From Bacilli bacterium (GTDB lineage Bacteria > Bacillota_I > Bacilli_A > RF39 > UBA660), in NCBI GenBank assembly GCA_028708945.1, contig JAQVXV010000003.1, positions 49,206 through 113,205 of the forward strand: 64,000 nt of DNA, written 5' to 3'. Shown piece after piece: positions 9,082-18,782 of the stretch; position 1 is the first letter of the stretch; each line of letters opens with the position of its first letter. The notes under the pieces were generated by a model. The model did no database searches, was not told the DNA's origin, and was given only the letters and a program-made list of their open reading frames with translations. A program made the translations under genes and the position numbers.

Positions 9082-10239
9082 TTATTTTTTTATTGTTTTA
9101 GAGATGACAAATTTAATTTTATTTATAAACAATTTATTTTCCTTATAATAATTCCTAGCAACGGTTTCATAGCCATAAGTTTGCCAAGCGTCAAGTATTT
9201 CTTCTCTTTTCTTACTTTTTATAGTGGGTCTATTTAGTTGACCGTTTTCTCTTCTAGCTGCTTCAAAGGTTGATTTAGTTAAATTTAAATATTTTTTTAA
9301 TTGTTCAATTAATATAACACCTTTTTTACTATTTACTAATAATATAGAAACTCCTCTTTTAGTTTCTATTTCCGGATGAATAGATTCTATTCCCCAGAAG
9401 TCACCCATTGTAAAATCTCCTTCTCTGCTCTCACATGCATATTTACATTCATAACAATTTTCACGATAAGTATAACCTTTTAAAAAATAATTATAATAAT
9501 AGGATTCAAATGGTAATATGTACTTTGTTTTTATTTTTCCTCTTTTAGTATAAGTAATTGTTCCTTTTAATCCCCAACCTCTTGATTTATCTCTAAAATT
9601 AATGTTAATTACTTTACCATCCGTTTTTTTTTCTATATGTTTAATATAATCGTTAAAAAAGGCAATGCTAGGAACACCATGACATATAATATCAGCAGTT
9701 ATTAGATTATCGTAATCTTTACCTAGATAAGATTTTAAAGCAGCTATTTGGCAGGGGGCGCCCGTGAACAAAACAAATCTTGATTTTTTTAAATATTTTT
9801 CAGTTTCTTTAAAGCTGAAATTAATATTGCTTTGGACGTATTTAGAACCTTGAAGTTTTTTCATATCTAAAGGGTTATCAATGCATATATGAACTGGTTC
9901 CATATTTCCATTATAAGCACATCCAAAAACAACACCTTTTTTGTCAAAAACAACACTAGATAAAGCACCAAATATACCTCCTGAAGTACTTGATAAAAGA
10001 ATGTCATTATCTTTGTTAATAGCAACATATGTTGCAAGAGGTTTTTTCCCTGAAATAGGCACATTTTGGTAAGCACATACTTTTTTACATTTACCACATT
10101 CTATACATATATCATGATTGATTTTGGGATATATAAATCCATAATTATCAGTTTCCATTGATATAGCTTTCGTTGGACATATATTTATACATGCTGCACA
10201 TCCACAACAATTTTTTTTATCTTTAAATTGTAAAATCAT
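9082..10239 (-). CDS. FrhB/coenzyme F420 hydrogenase beta-like Fe-S protein of the polysaccharide operon
   Basis: 385 aa. Two 4Fe-4S ferredoxin motifs at the N-terminus (CCGCAACINICP, residues about 11-22, and CIECGKCKKVC, about 42-52), then the FrhB N- and C-terminal domains with further cysteines (NCYECKYACESREGDFTMGDFWG near 265-290). Members of this family are common in capsule loci of anaerobes, next to pyruvyl transferases, but their reaction is not established; redox transfer to a flavin is plausible by homology. F420 itself is not implied. A paralogue lies at 18783, also near a pyruvyl transferase gene. Confidence 0.8.
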   Translation of the reverse strand: MILQFKDKKNCCGCAACINICPTKAISMETDNYGFIYPKINHDICIECGKCKKVCAYQNVPISGKKPLATYVAINKDNDILLSSTSGGIFGALSSVVFDKKGVVFGCAYNGNMEPVHICIDNPLDMKKLQGSKYVQSNINFSFKETEKYLKKSRFVLFTGAPCQIAALKSYLGKDYDNLITADIICHGVPSIAFFNDYIKHIEKKTDGKVININFRDKSRGWGLKGTITYTKRGKIKTKYILPFESYYYNYFLKGYTYRENCYECKYACESREGDFTMGDFWGIESIHPEIETKRGVSILLVNSKKGVILIEQLKKYLNLTKSTFEAARRENGQLNRPTIKSKKREEILDAWQTYGYETVARNYYKENKLFINKIKFVISKTIKK

Positions 10240-10269
10240 CTATTAAATCACTCTCACTTCACTAAAATT

Positions 10270-11454
10270 TTAATTTTTTTTTAATTCCTTTTTTAATATA
10301 TTTGAATTTGCTGTAGTAAGTAAAAATAATATAATAGGAATAAAGTTAACTGAAATTAATGTATTTTCAAAAAAACTTTGCACCGCTATAGAAATAAATC
10401 CAGCAAATGAAATTAAAATAAATTTATTTTTATTTTTATCTAAAGATATATTTGAAAAATGTTTACATATCTGAATAATAATCAAGATAAAAATTAGCAA
10501 ACCATAAATTACCAAAAGATTATACATAGAATTATGCACATTCAAATTTGAATTTGATGTCAAATCAATATTTGATCCTAATCCAAAAATTGGATTTAAT
10601 TTAAATAAATTCCATAACTCATACCAAATTGCTTCTCTTCCTGAAAAAAAATTTTTTGAAAATCCTTCTATAATAAAAGTAATATTATTTTCCCACATAA
10701 ATATATATAACATAACAAAATAAATCGAGCCTATTGTTATTAATAAATATATAAATTTTAATGATTTATTATTTAACCACATTTTTTTAGGTATTATATA
10801 ACACAAAAATGTAAATGAAATTAAACCTATAAAACAAGAGCGTGATTCGGAAACCAATACGTTTTTATATGCAATAAAAGTGATTAATAAAATTAAAATT
10901 TTTTTAAAAAAACTTTCTTTGATTGAAAAAATAAAATATAAACTACAAATATATGTTACTAAAGTTACAAGACCAATACTATTTGTATTAAATCCTTCAG
11001 GACACAAGGTTATCCAATAGAAAAAAAAGAGCAGGAACAAACACGATAAAATAATTATAAACCTATCAGTAAATTCAACTTTACTACTAACTAGTAGCAT
11101 TAATGAAAAATTAAATATTACAAAAAAGACACCTAAATTAGAATTATTCACCACCATACCTATTAATGTTAAAATTATAATAAATATAAAAATAAAAAGT
11201 TGTTTATTATCTTTATATATTTCATTAATATTTATTAATACTAAAAATAATAATAATAAAGCAGTAAACACTGGAAGTATCTCCCTAATTTTGATATGAA
11301 TTGATGGAGTTGACCAGTTTAAAAAAAACAATATTAACATTACAATATATATTATTTGATTAAATTTGTTTTTTTTCCCTCGCGGTGTAATGTTTTTTTG
11401 TTTTTTCTGTGAACTTGAATTATCTATTTTAATCTTTTGAATTACATTATTCAT
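10270..11454 (-). CDS. O-antigen polymerase/ligase-type membrane protein (Wzy-like)
   Basis: 394 aa with about ten to eleven hydrophobic segments. The long extracytoplasmic loop has the family signature GREAIWYELWNLFKLNPIFG followed by a HNSMYNLLVIYG motif (residues about 265-315). By position between glycosyltransferases it is the best candidate for the polymerase of this operon's repeat unit. The first 35 residues are polar and Lys/Ser-rich. Only six bases separate it from the upstream glycosyltransferase. Confidence 0.8.
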   Translation of the reverse strand: MNNVIQKIKIDNSSSQKKQKNITPRGKKNKFNQIIYIVMLILFFLNWSTPSIHIKIREILPVFTALLLLFLVLININEIYKDNKQLFIFIFIIILTLIGMVVNNSNLGVFFVIFNFSLMLLVSSKVEFTDRFIIILSCLFLLFFFYWITLCPEGFNTNSIGLVTLVTYICSLYFIFSIKESFFKKILILLITFIAYKNVLVSESRSCFIGLISFTFLCYIIPKKMWLNNKSLKFIYLLITIGSIYFVMLYIFMWENNITFIIEGFSKNFFSGREAIWYELWNLFKLNPIFGLGSNIDLTSNSNLNVHNSMYNLLVIYGLLIFILIIIQICKHFSNISLDKNKNKFILISFAGFISIAVQSFFENTLISVNFIPIILFLLTTANSNILKKELKKN

Positions 11455-11459
11455 TAAAT

Positions 11460-12470
11460 TTACTCCTTTATCACTAATTCTCTTACTATTTCCATTAATC
11501 TATTTGCTGCATATTTATAAGATGTCTTGTTTTTATCAAGATCTCTTATTATCCTTTTATTATTAGGATTTTTCGATAAATATAATATTTTACTAGCAAT
11601 TTCATTAGGGTTATTACAGTCACCGATAATGTCAATTTCATCAATTAATGTTAAAATACTAATAGCTCCAACATTTTTTGAAACTAATATGTTACACCCA
11701 CTCAATAGCGCCTCAATCGTTGCTAACCCAAACGATTCAAGAGAACTGTTTTGAATAAAAATTGAAGATTTTTTTAAATAATAGCATGCTTCCTCGTATT
11801 TAACTTGTCCAACATAATCGACAAAATTATATGATTTAATTTTTTCAGTATCTTCATAGTCTCTACCTAATACTATTAATTTATATTTTTTGTTTTTTTC
11901 TTCATTTAAAATTTTTATTGCTTCACATATCATTACATTATTTTTTTGTGGTCTACCGCCGCCCATAGTTATTATAGTATTTGGTTCCTTATTAATTATT
12001 GTTTTGTTTTTTTCTTTATCAAGTATTCCCCAATCAACTCCATTGTTTAAATACGAAGTTTTATGACTATATTGTGGACTATAATTTTTAAACCATTTCA
12101 TAAAATTTTCTGAAACACATAAAATTAAATCTACATTATCTAAAAGATATTTTTCTTCAATTACCATTTTTTTGTTATTTAAATTATTTGTTTCATTTTC
12201 ATATGATGCTGAGCCATGCTGAATATTTAATATTTTCTTTTTTCTTCCAAATATTTTTGATATATTTATGCAAATTCGATTACTTTTCGAATGTCCAGAT
12301 ATTATTATTACATTTGATAAAAATGCTTTTATGAATATTTCAATGATTCTAAAAATTTTTTTTGAACTATTGATATAAATCACATTTTTTGGTAAGTATT
12401 CTTTTAAATTTTTATTTACATTTGAAGGTCCCGTATTAGCTTTATAATCTCCTAAGAAAAGTATTTTCAT
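11460..12470 (-). CDS. Glycosyltransferase, GT-B fold (GT4-like)
   Basis: 336 aa. N-terminal half starts MKILFLGDYKANTGPSN; the C-terminal nucleotide-sugar domain has TMGGGRPQKNN, LIVLGRDY, VDYVGQV and the GT4 loop FIQNSSLESFGLATIEALLSG (E-x7-E type, residues about 250-265). The ATG at 12470 is chosen (AGGA site) in place of one at 12506, which would overlap the pyruvyl transferase gene by 29 bp. It would add one sugar of the repeat unit; donor unknown. Confidence 0.85.
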   Translation of the reverse strand: MKILFLGDYKANTGPSNVNKNLKEYLPKNVIYINSSKKIFRIIEIFIKAFLSNVIIISGHSKSNRICINISKIFGRKKKILNIQHGSASYENETNNLNNKKMVIEEKYLLDNVDLILCVSENFMKWFKNYSPQYSHKTSYLNNGVDWGILDKEKNKTIINKEPNTIITMGGGRPQKNNVMICEAIKILNEEKNKKYKLIVLGRDYEDTEKIKSYNFVDYVGQVKYEEACYYLKKSSIFIQNSSLESFGLATIEALLSGCNILVSKNVGAISILTLIDEIDIIGDCNNPNEIASKILYLSKNPNNKRIIRDLDKNKTSYKYAANRLMEIVRELVIKE

Positions 12471-12477
12471 TTTATTC

Positions 12478-13584
12478 CTACTCTCTTTTATATATTGCTT
12501 TTTCAAGATAAGATAAGGATTTATTACGTTCTTTTTCTAGTATTTCGTTAACTAGTGTATAGTTAATTTTTTTTATTACTTCTTTAATATTAATTTTTTT
12601 AGTTATATATCTATTTTCTAATTTACATAGTCTTAAAATACTCTCTAATCTTGTATTAAATTCACTTCTAGCAACAGTAATAAATTGTTTGTTAAAATTT
12701 ATGGCAAATGCTGTGCCGTGAAAAGAATTTGTTACTATATATTCTGCATCCCTTATATATCGCAAAAATTCAAAAGGACTTTTGTAAATAGCAATTCTAT
12801 CTACCCCTTGTCTCTTAATTGGTTTCCAATATAATTGGATAACTTCAAGACCTAATTTGTCAGCTATTTTTCTTGCATATTGAGTTGCACCATTATCTTC
12901 ATTATATAAAATAAATAATAAAACATATCTTCTATTGATTTTTTTGCTTTTTATGTACGATAACCATTTATCTTTATTTAACATTAATGTAGGGTCAAGC
13001 ACCAACTCTGCACTATATCCCATATCATTTAGAATCTTTACTCCTGTATCTTCACGAACAGATATAAAATTAAATTTAGATAATAACTTATTTATTTCTA
13101 TAAAATCATTTTTTTGTAATTCATTCGAGCCAAAACTTGATGCATAAGATATTTTTTTGGTATTTTCATCTCCAAAATCTAAGAAAAAACCTCTATCTAC
13201 ACCTCCGTTATATTTACTATTCCAGACTTGATCGCTTCCGACTAAGTAAATATCTGAAGAAGGTGGGTTTTTTTTCAAATCATTAATTGTATAGTATTTT
13301 CTTTTTGTTAATAAATAATATTTATTAATAAATTGAGAAAAAGAAAGATGTTTTAATAAATTAGCTGGAAATCTAGATAAAACATATATTACTTTTCGTA
13401 ATTTAAAATTTTTTAACGATTTAGGAGACCATAAAAATATTTTTTTAAAATTTCTTTCCTCGGTAATATAATCTATTATTTCCACCTCACATCCCAACTC
13501 TTTAATTAGTTCTTGTGTAGCGAAAGATTGTAATACCGTTCCATAGTTTAATACTCTATGTATTGTAATTATCGAAACCTTCAT
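12478..13584 (-). CDS. Polysaccharide pyruvyl transferase family protein
   Basis: 368 aa. Family features: N-terminal ITIHRVLNYGTVLQSFA, then VGSDQVWNSKY with the following FFLDF, SYASSFG, SVREDTGVKIL, and AEYIVTNSFHGTAFAI near the C-terminus. Members transfer a pyruvyl ketal from PEP to a sugar of a surface glycan, or belong to a broader CsaB-like group. The other copy in this window (21516) has the same signatures but differs along its length. It lies between two glycosyltransferase genes in the same operon. Confidence 0.85.
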   Translation of the reverse strand: MKVSIITIHRVLNYGTVLQSFATQELIKELGCEVEIIDYITEERNFKKIFLWSPKSLKNFKLRKVIYVLSRFPANLLKHLSFSQFINKYYLLTKRKYYTINDLKKNPPSSDIYLVGSDQVWNSKYNGGVDRGFFLDFGDENTKKISYASSFGSNELQKNDFIEINKLLSKFNFISVREDTGVKILNDMGYSAELVLDPTLMLNKDKWLSYIKSKKINRRYVLLFILYNEDNGATQYARKIADKLGLEVIQLYWKPIKRQGVDRIAIYKSPFEFLRYIRDAEYIVTNSFHGTAFAINFNKQFITVARSEFNTRLESILRLCKLENRYITKKINIKEVIKKINYTLVNEILEKERNKSLSYLEKAIYKRE

Positions 13585-13602
13585 CAGTACTGCCTCCTCA
13601 AA

Positions 13603-14400
13603 TTATTTAACCATTTTTAAATATTGTTGTTTTCCTGTTTTCATATATTTTATAGCTTGACTTATCTTCATATACTCTTTAAACAATTTATACTTTCTTA
13701 TTGCAAATTGTATAATAAGTAACGTTGAATATTTTTTAGATATTTCAGTGAAAGCTGCTCCTTTGCTTATAAAAAAATCTTTATCATAACCATTAAACCA
13801 AGTTGAATCTCCCATGTACAAATTTGCAATTTTAACCGGAACATAAATAATTTTTAATCCTTTTTTTAAACATTGGGTAAGAAATATGTTTTCTTCACCC
13901 ATTTTGTATTTTGCCCCTGAACCAAAATTCTCATTAAATTTTATATCATTTTTTATAACACTATTTCTTTTAATAGCAATTTCAACAGAAGCAACTTTCA
14001 TCGTAGTTATATAATTATGTTTTCTAATTTTATTATAATAACTTTTAAATTTTTTTCCTATGCCCTCTACTTGAAATGTAATAATGTCAGCATCAGAATA
14101 CAAATTAAAAAAATTTTTAACTATTTTTTCATAATCATCAACATAAACAACATCATCATCGGCAATTATACAAATATCACTTTTACTTTTTTCAATAGCT
14201 ATATTTCTACTTTTACTTAACCCTTTATCATAAAAAGAAAAAACACTATTTTTACCTAAATCATCAAATAATTGAATGCTATGGTCTGTAACTTGATTAA
14301 TCGTGGTAGAATTACCAGTAATATTCATTTTTTTTATGAGATTTTTATGTTCTTTTATATTTTTCAAATTCATTGTGGATATCAACAATTCGACAGACAT
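13603..14400 (-). CDS. Glycosyltransferase family 2 protein, short form
   Basis: 265 aa. A GT-A fold with an unusual start (SVELLISTMNLKNI) but clear inner motifs: GLSKSRNIAIEKSKSDICIIADDDVVY, with the metal-binding DDD near residue 80, and a C-terminal half with GAKYKMGEENIF. Such proteins are seen as single glycosyltransferases in O-antigen and capsule operons. Its ATG shares one base with the stop of the upstream gene (TAATG), so it is translationally coupled. Confidence 0.78.
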   Translation of the reverse strand: MSVELLISTMNLKNIKEHKNLIKKMNITGNSTTINQVTDHSIQLFDDLGKNSVFSFYDKGLSKSRNIAIEKSKSDICIIADDDVVYVDDYEKIVKNFFNLYSDADIITFQVEGIGKKFKSYYNKIRKHNYITTMKVASVEIAIKRNSVIKNDIKFNENFGSGAKYKMGEENIFLTQCLKKGLKIIYVPVKIANLYMGDSTWFNGYDKDFFISKGAAFTEISKKYSTLLIIQFAIRKYKLFKEYMKISQAIKYMKTGKQQYLKMVK

Positions 14401-15155
14401 TATATTCTTCTCCTAATAGCATTAATGTTTTTTAAACTAAAACAATATCCAGCATAAAATATATTTAACTTTTCAACACTGCGATATAAATGCCATAATT
14501 TTTTTAATGTTCTAATTTTGTTAGAGGAATGAGAATTACTAATTCTTCTATAATAAGAAAAAACATTTGGGATTCCATATGCAACATAACCATTTCTTAA
14601 TATTTGCCACCATGTTGCAGTATCTTCAACATATATTAGATTTGGCATTAATAACAATTCTTTTTCTATTTTTTTTAAATCAAACATTACAGTAATAGTC
14701 GAAATAATTGTTTTTTTCAATGCTTGATTGTAAGTCATTTTTTCTTTAGCAATTACTTTTTTTCCATTTGGAATACCGTTTTCATCTGCAAATTCATAGG
14801 ATGTATAAGAAAAGGCACAATTATTCTTTTGCATAAACAATAATTGTTTTTCTAATTTATCGTTGTCCCACAAATCATCTGCATCAAGAAAACATAAATA
14901 TTCACCTTTAGCTTTTTGAACTCCAAAGTTTCTAGATATTGCAGGTCCGCTATTAACAGGATTTTTAAACAATTTAATCCTTTTATCATCCTTCATATTT
15001 TTCTTAATAATTTTTACACTATTATCAGTTGAACAATCATCAACAAAAATAACTTCAAAATTCTTATATGTTTGATTTTGGATGGATTCAATTGTTTCAT
15101 TTAAAAATCTTTCAGCATTATATACAGGAATAATTATGCTTATTAATTCATCCAT
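14400..15155 (-). CDS. Glycosyltransferase family 2 protein (TuaG-like)
   Basis: 251 aa. ISIIIPVYNAERFL, FVDDCSTDNSV, GPAISRNFG, FLDADDLW, and later TATWWQILRNGYVAYGI, which is the layout of TuaG/WfgS-type enzymes of about 250 aa. It probably adds the second sugar, being directly downstream of the priming transferase (14-bp gap). Confidence 0.83.
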   Translation of the reverse strand: MDELISIIIPVYNAERFLNETIESIQNQTYKNFEVIFVDDCSTDNSVKIIKKNMKDDKRIKLFKNPVNSGPAISRNFGVQKAKGEYLCFLDADDLWDNDKLEKQLLFMQKNNCAFSYTSYEFADENGIPNGKKVIAKEKMTYNQALKKTIISTITVMFDLKKIEKELLLMPNLIYVEDTATWWQILRNGYVAYGIPNVFSYYRRISNSHSSNKIRTLKKLWHLYRSVEKLNIFYAGYCFSLKNINAIRRRI

Positions 15156-15168
15156 TTTATCTACCTCT

Positions 15169-15852
15169 TTATTGCTCTCTCAACGCCTTTAGCTCTTCAT
15201 TAATTGTTTCTTTACCAGCATCTGCACCATGACCTGTAAACATACAACTAATAGTTAAAAATACTATTTTTATATCTTGGAATAATGAGTAATTTTTAAC
15301 ATATTTTAAATCATAATTAATTTTTTCAAAAATACTGATATTGTTTCTACCCATACATTGTGCAAGCCCTGTTATACCAGGTCTAACATCACATCTATGC
15401 TTTTGTATTTCATTCATACTTTCATAGTAATCTGGTAACCAAGGTCTAGGTCCTATAAAAGCCATTTCTAAAATCGCTATATTTAATAATTGTCCTAATT
15501 CATCTAAAGAAGTCCTTCTTAATATTTTTCCTATTTTTGTAAATTGATCTTTTTTACTTAAATCATAAACATCATTATCTGCTACCATAGTTCTAAACTT
15601 ATATAAGGTAAAAGGTTTACCATGTTTACCAATTCTAGTCTGTTTAAAAAACACAGGTCCTTTACTCTCTATCTTTATTGCTAATCCAATAATTAAAAAT
15701 AATGGAAACAATACAATAAGAAAAAACCAACTAAAAAATAGATTAAACAAAATTTTAAAACCCGCGAAAAGTTTCATATTAATTTCTTCTATGAAACTCC
15801 TTCTTTTTACATTCTTATTTTCATCAACATAATATTTAGTACAATCGTCCAT
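15169..15852 (-). CDS. Undecaprenyl-phosphate sugar phosphotransferase (priming transferase)
   Basis: 227 aa, the short monotopic form. One hydrophobic re-entrant segment (about residues 22-48, FSWFFLIVLFPLFLIIGLAI) precedes the catalytic part: GPVFFKQTRIGKHGKPFTLYKFRTM, RRTSLDELGQLLNI and FIGPRPWLPDYY. It links the first sugar-1-phosphate to undecaprenyl phosphate and so starts repeat-unit assembly. The ATG at 15852 has a strong AGGAG site six bases upstream; the ATG at 15891 has none. First gene of the main operon. Confidence 0.9.
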   Translation of the reverse strand: MDDCTKYYVDENKNVKRRSFIEEINMKLFAGFKILFNLFFSWFFLIVLFPLFLIIGLAIKIESKGPVFFKQTRIGKHGKPFTLYKFRTMVADNDVYDLSKKDQFTKIGKILRRTSLDELGQLLNIAILEMAFIGPRPWLPDYYESMNEIQKHRCDVRPGITGLAQCMGRNNISIFEKINYDLKYVKNYSLFQDIKIVFLTISCMFTGHGADAGKETINEELKALREQ

Positions 15853-15994
15853 ACTTATCTCCTCATTAATTAACAAGTTATTATTAATCATTTTTAAGTT
15901 TTAGTCAATTGTTAAATACTTCTACAATTTTCTAATAATAATTATAACAACTTTTTTAATATAAATCTACCCATTACCATTTTTTACCATTTAT

Positions 15995-16023
15995 ATTATA
16001 CAATTTATTGATATTTAATGCAA
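15995..16023 (-). promoter_or_regulatory. Sigma-A-type promoter of the main polysaccharide operon
   Basis: Minus strand: -35 TTGCAT (16023-16018), 17-bp spacer, -10 TATAAT (16000-15995). A direct repeat of ttaccatt lies just downstream (15974-15990) and could be an operator. The leader to the first ATG is about 135 nt. Confidence 0.65.
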
Positions 16024-16064
16024 CAATTTGGTTACATTACTTTAAAATAAGTATTAAATTACAA

Positions 16065-16092
16065 TAAAAAAAGACTTGTTTTACAAGTCTTT
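16065..16092 (-). terminator. Intrinsic terminator of the dockerin/cohesin operon
   Basis: Perfect 10-bp stem (aaagacttgt/acaagtcttt) with a three-base loop and a T-run on the minus strand. The stop of the cohesin gene lies in the loop. Confidence 0.85.
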
Positions 16093-17217
16093 CTCATTTT
16101 TCTTTTTCTTTACTAATATTACTGTAATTACAATTCCTGCAATGGCAATTATTATTAAATTACTGATAATTAGTAAATTATTATTAGTATCTTTAGCATT
16201 TTCTAACTCAGATCCTAAATTAACAACTAAATTATAAGTATTTTCTTCTCCAGTCTCAGAAGTAACAATTATCTTAATAATGTTTCTACCTTCTATTAAA
16301 CCTTCATTACCTATAATCTTAACAGTTGATTTTAAATCCTCTGCTATAGCTTCAATATCTAATTTATCTATTTCTACTGAATCTATTTTTACATCATATC
16401 TTTTTGTATCTTTATTAAATACAGGATTTATATCATAACCTTCTACTTTTAAACTTAACAAGAAATTATTATTAGATCCTGATTTAGTAACATTTATCGT
16501 ATAAGTTTTAACACTTTCATCTTCAGCTGTTACTTTTACCAAAATAACATTCTTTCCTAACTTTAAATCATTATTACCTGTTATTTCTACAGTAGCTTTA
16601 GAATCGTTTGCCAAAGCCGTTATATTAACACTTTTAACACTACTATCTACAGTTGCGTTATAAACAAGTGTATTTGGATTAAACTCTAAACCTGCAATAC
16701 TAGTCGTTAATTCCTTTAAACTATTATCAGTTGACTTTGGAACAACAGGATCTGCTTTTGGTGGTGTTGCTATTCTAAGCGTTAAAGACTTAGAAGGTAC
16801 TGGCACAGTTTCATAACTACCTGCTAAAGTAACCCCTATATTACTTGCTGTTAATACAGAAGTAGCTCCTACCGTAGAAGACTTAGCTCTTAATGTAACA
16901 ACTGCTATAGCACTTCCAGATGGAATAGAATAATCTGCTTCCATAAGTAAAGATAAATATAAATTACCATTTTTACTAATATTTAAACCACTAGCACCTA
17001 CTACACTAACAATTTCAAAATTACTGTTATTTAATCCTAAATTAAACTGACCACCACGTACCCTAGCATCAGCATTTATAATTAAGCTTACTTTAGTAGT
17101 TTGTGAAGTTAAAACACTGGTTTTACTAGTAGTTAAACCAGCACTAGCAGCATTAACTTGCCACATCCCTATAAAAAAAGCCCCCATAATGACTACAGAT
17201 TTTAAAATATTTTTCAC
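16081..17217 (-). CDS. Membrane-anchored cohesin-domain protein with two cadherin-like beta-sandwich domains
   Basis: 378 aa. Signal peptide (1-23, ending VNA-ASA), then a cohesin-like beta-sandwich at about 25-150: LTTSKTSVLTSQTTKVSLII, RGGQFNLGLNNSNFEIVSV, and SAIAVVTLRAKSS are typical strands. Two repeats of a cadherin-like beta-sandwich family (PF12733-like) follow at about 165-245 and 252-332; each ends in YTINVTK or YNLVVN. A single helix (about 345-368) and KKKKNEKDL anchor it in the membrane; there is no LPxTG. It should present the cohesin at the surface as a receptor for a dockerin. It lies 11 bp after the dockerin gene. Cohesin identity is by pattern, not by alignment. Confidence 0.7.
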   Translation of the reverse strand: MKNILKSVVIMGAFFIGMWQVNAASAGLTTSKTSVLTSQTTKVSLIINADARVRGGQFNLGLNNSNFEIVSVVGASGLNISKNGNLYLSLLMEADYSIPSGSAIAVVTLRAKSSTVGATSVLTASNIGVTLAGSYETVPVPSKSLTLRIATPPKADPVVPKSTDNSLKELTTSIAGLEFNPNTLVYNATVDSSVKSVNITALANDSKATVEITGNNDLKLGKNVILVKVTAEDESVKTYTINVTKSGSNNNFLLSLKVEGYDINPVFNKDTKRYDVKIDSVEIDKLDIEAIAEDLKSTVKIIGNEGLIEGRNIIKIIVTSETGEENTYNLVVNLGSELENAKDTNNNLLIISNLIIIAIAGIVITVILVKKKKNEKDL

Positions 17218-17228
17218 TTTTCTACCTC

Positions 17229-18560
17229 CTATCTTCCTAATACTTGATCAATTAATTGGAATACATCGGATATATCATTATTTAAATCATCGTTCATATC
17301 TCCAGCTGTTTGATAAATTCCCGTTAAATTATTAGTTCCTAATACACCATCAATCAATCTGAAAATATCTGTTATATCTGATAATGCACGGCCTAATAAG
17401 TCACCTTTAATAATAAACGTATAAGATAAAACATCTTCATTTCCATTATTAACATGCATCATAGAACCAGTTCCAACCCTACCTGATATCAAATCAGAAT
17501 ATCTCATACTACCACTATTAGTATATAGATTATCTTCTACATCATTTAAATCACTGATAGGTCTTTGGCCAATTAAATAAAGGTGTGAAGGTTGTAACCT
17601 TATAACTGGATTAGGATCAACTACAACACCATAAACTGGAACTATAATATTATTAACATACTCAGATGAACCATAATTTTCATCAAGCATTGAAACCGTC
17701 ATTTCATCAATTAAATATTTCTTAACTAGTATAATAATATTATTCATTTCTCTAGAAGAAAATGCACTTATCTTAGTTAAATAATTTGTTACAAGGTCTG
17801 TAGATACAACTGCATCCATTCTAATAAAAGTATTATGCATCCTTGCTTCAACTTCTTCTAACAATACAATAATATCTATTATCCTATCAAATTTTTGTTC
17901 ATCATTTAAAATAAGATCATCTCTAATAGAATCTAAATGATTGATAAGTGAGATCTCTTGTTCAGCAATAATTGTATTCATATTATTGCGAATCTTTGTT
18001 ATTACTTCCTCAAACTCTGAATTAATAATTGCTTCAATATCAACATCACCCAAAGTACTATTATTGAATATTTCTACTAACTTATCAATAATTTGAAGTG
18101 CTTTTAAACCACTGTCAATAGAGTCTTCTACAGTACTAGTTAAATCACTAGCAGTTATATTTTCATCACTGTTAATAAACTCCAAAGCATCCTCTTTATA
18201 TTGTATAATATCGTCTTTTAAAACAACCGCTTCTGGTTTTAAAGCATTTAAATCAATTGCCAATTGTGAGTCTACTTCAAAAACAGATATAACGTGATCA
18301 ATAAATGCCGCTACATCTCTAGCAACAAAATCATCAATTAAATGACCTGCTAACTCTATCGTAATAACGTCACTTAATTCATCATCATAAGTCGTTAAGA
18401 AATTTAAAATGTTATCCATTGTAAGATCTGCTTTATCACGTATCTCTACATAATCTTCAAGCAACTCACTTTTTGATAATGCAGAAGTTGATAAGGGAAT
18501 AAAACTAAATGTTTGAATCATTAATAAACCAACAAGAATTAATTGTTTCCATTTTTTCAA
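17229..18560 (-). CDS. Secreted helical protein with C-terminal dockerin module
   Basis: 443 aa. Signal peptide (1-27), a long acidic helical region (about 30-300) with no recognised fold, then a beta-rich linker (about 305-380), and a dockerin-like pair of segments at 385-443. The second segment has a complete EF-hand-type loop, DMNDDLNNDISD, followed by FQLIDQVL; the first, DLLGRALSDITD followed by FRLIDGVL, keeps only positions 1, 9 and 12 of the loop. The start is TTG at 18560 with a perfect AGGAGGTG site seven bases upstream. The partner is probably the cohesin encoded next to it. What the helical region does is unknown. Confidence 0.7.
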   Translation of the reverse strand: MKKWKQLILVGLLMIQTFSFIPLSTSALSKSELLEDYVEIRDKADLTMDNILNFLTTYDDELSDVITIELAGHLIDDFVARDVAAFIDHVISVFEVDSQLAIDLNALKPEAVVLKDDIIQYKEDALEFINSDENITASDLTSTVEDSIDSGLKALQIIDKLVEIFNNSTLGDVDIEAIINSEFEEVITKIRNNMNTIIAEQEISLINHLDSIRDDLILNDEQKFDRIIDIIVLLEEVEARMHNTFIRMDAVVSTDLVTNYLTKISAFSSREMNNIIILVKKYLIDEMTVSMLDENYGSSEYVNNIIVPVYGVVVDPNPVIRLQPSHLYLIGQRPISDLNDVEDNLYTNSGSMRYSDLISGRVGTGSMMHVNNGNEDVLSYTFIIKGDLLGRALSDITDIFRLIDGVLGTNNLTGIYQTAGDMNDDLNNDISDVFQLIDQVLGR

Positions 18561-18586
18561 CTTAAATCACCTCCTATGTTATAACA

Positions 18587-18615
18587 ATAATAGCAAATTT
18601 AAATAAAAAATACAA
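18587..18615 (-). promoter_or_regulatory. Extended -10 promoter of the dockerin/cohesin operon
   Basis: Minus strand: -35 TTGTAT (18615-18610), 17-bp spacer ending in TGC, -10 TATTAT (18592-18587). Nearly the same 42 bp occurs at 22643-22684 in front of another operon. Confidence 0.7.
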
Positions 18616-18782
18616 TCTTTTTTGTTTTTAAAATAAAAAGAAGTTTTTATTAAAGACAAAAGCTTTTAAATAAACACTTCCTGAAATAATATATTCATTA
18701 AAATTAAATATATGTTGATCAAATTTTCAAACATTAAAAAGTTTGATTTGTAACCATTTAATTAAACAATAAATCTAGATAA

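Noticed and set aside
9867..10097. Extra 76-codon frame inside the FrhB-like gene
   Set aside because: It is a shifted reading of a gene with clear Fe-S motifs.
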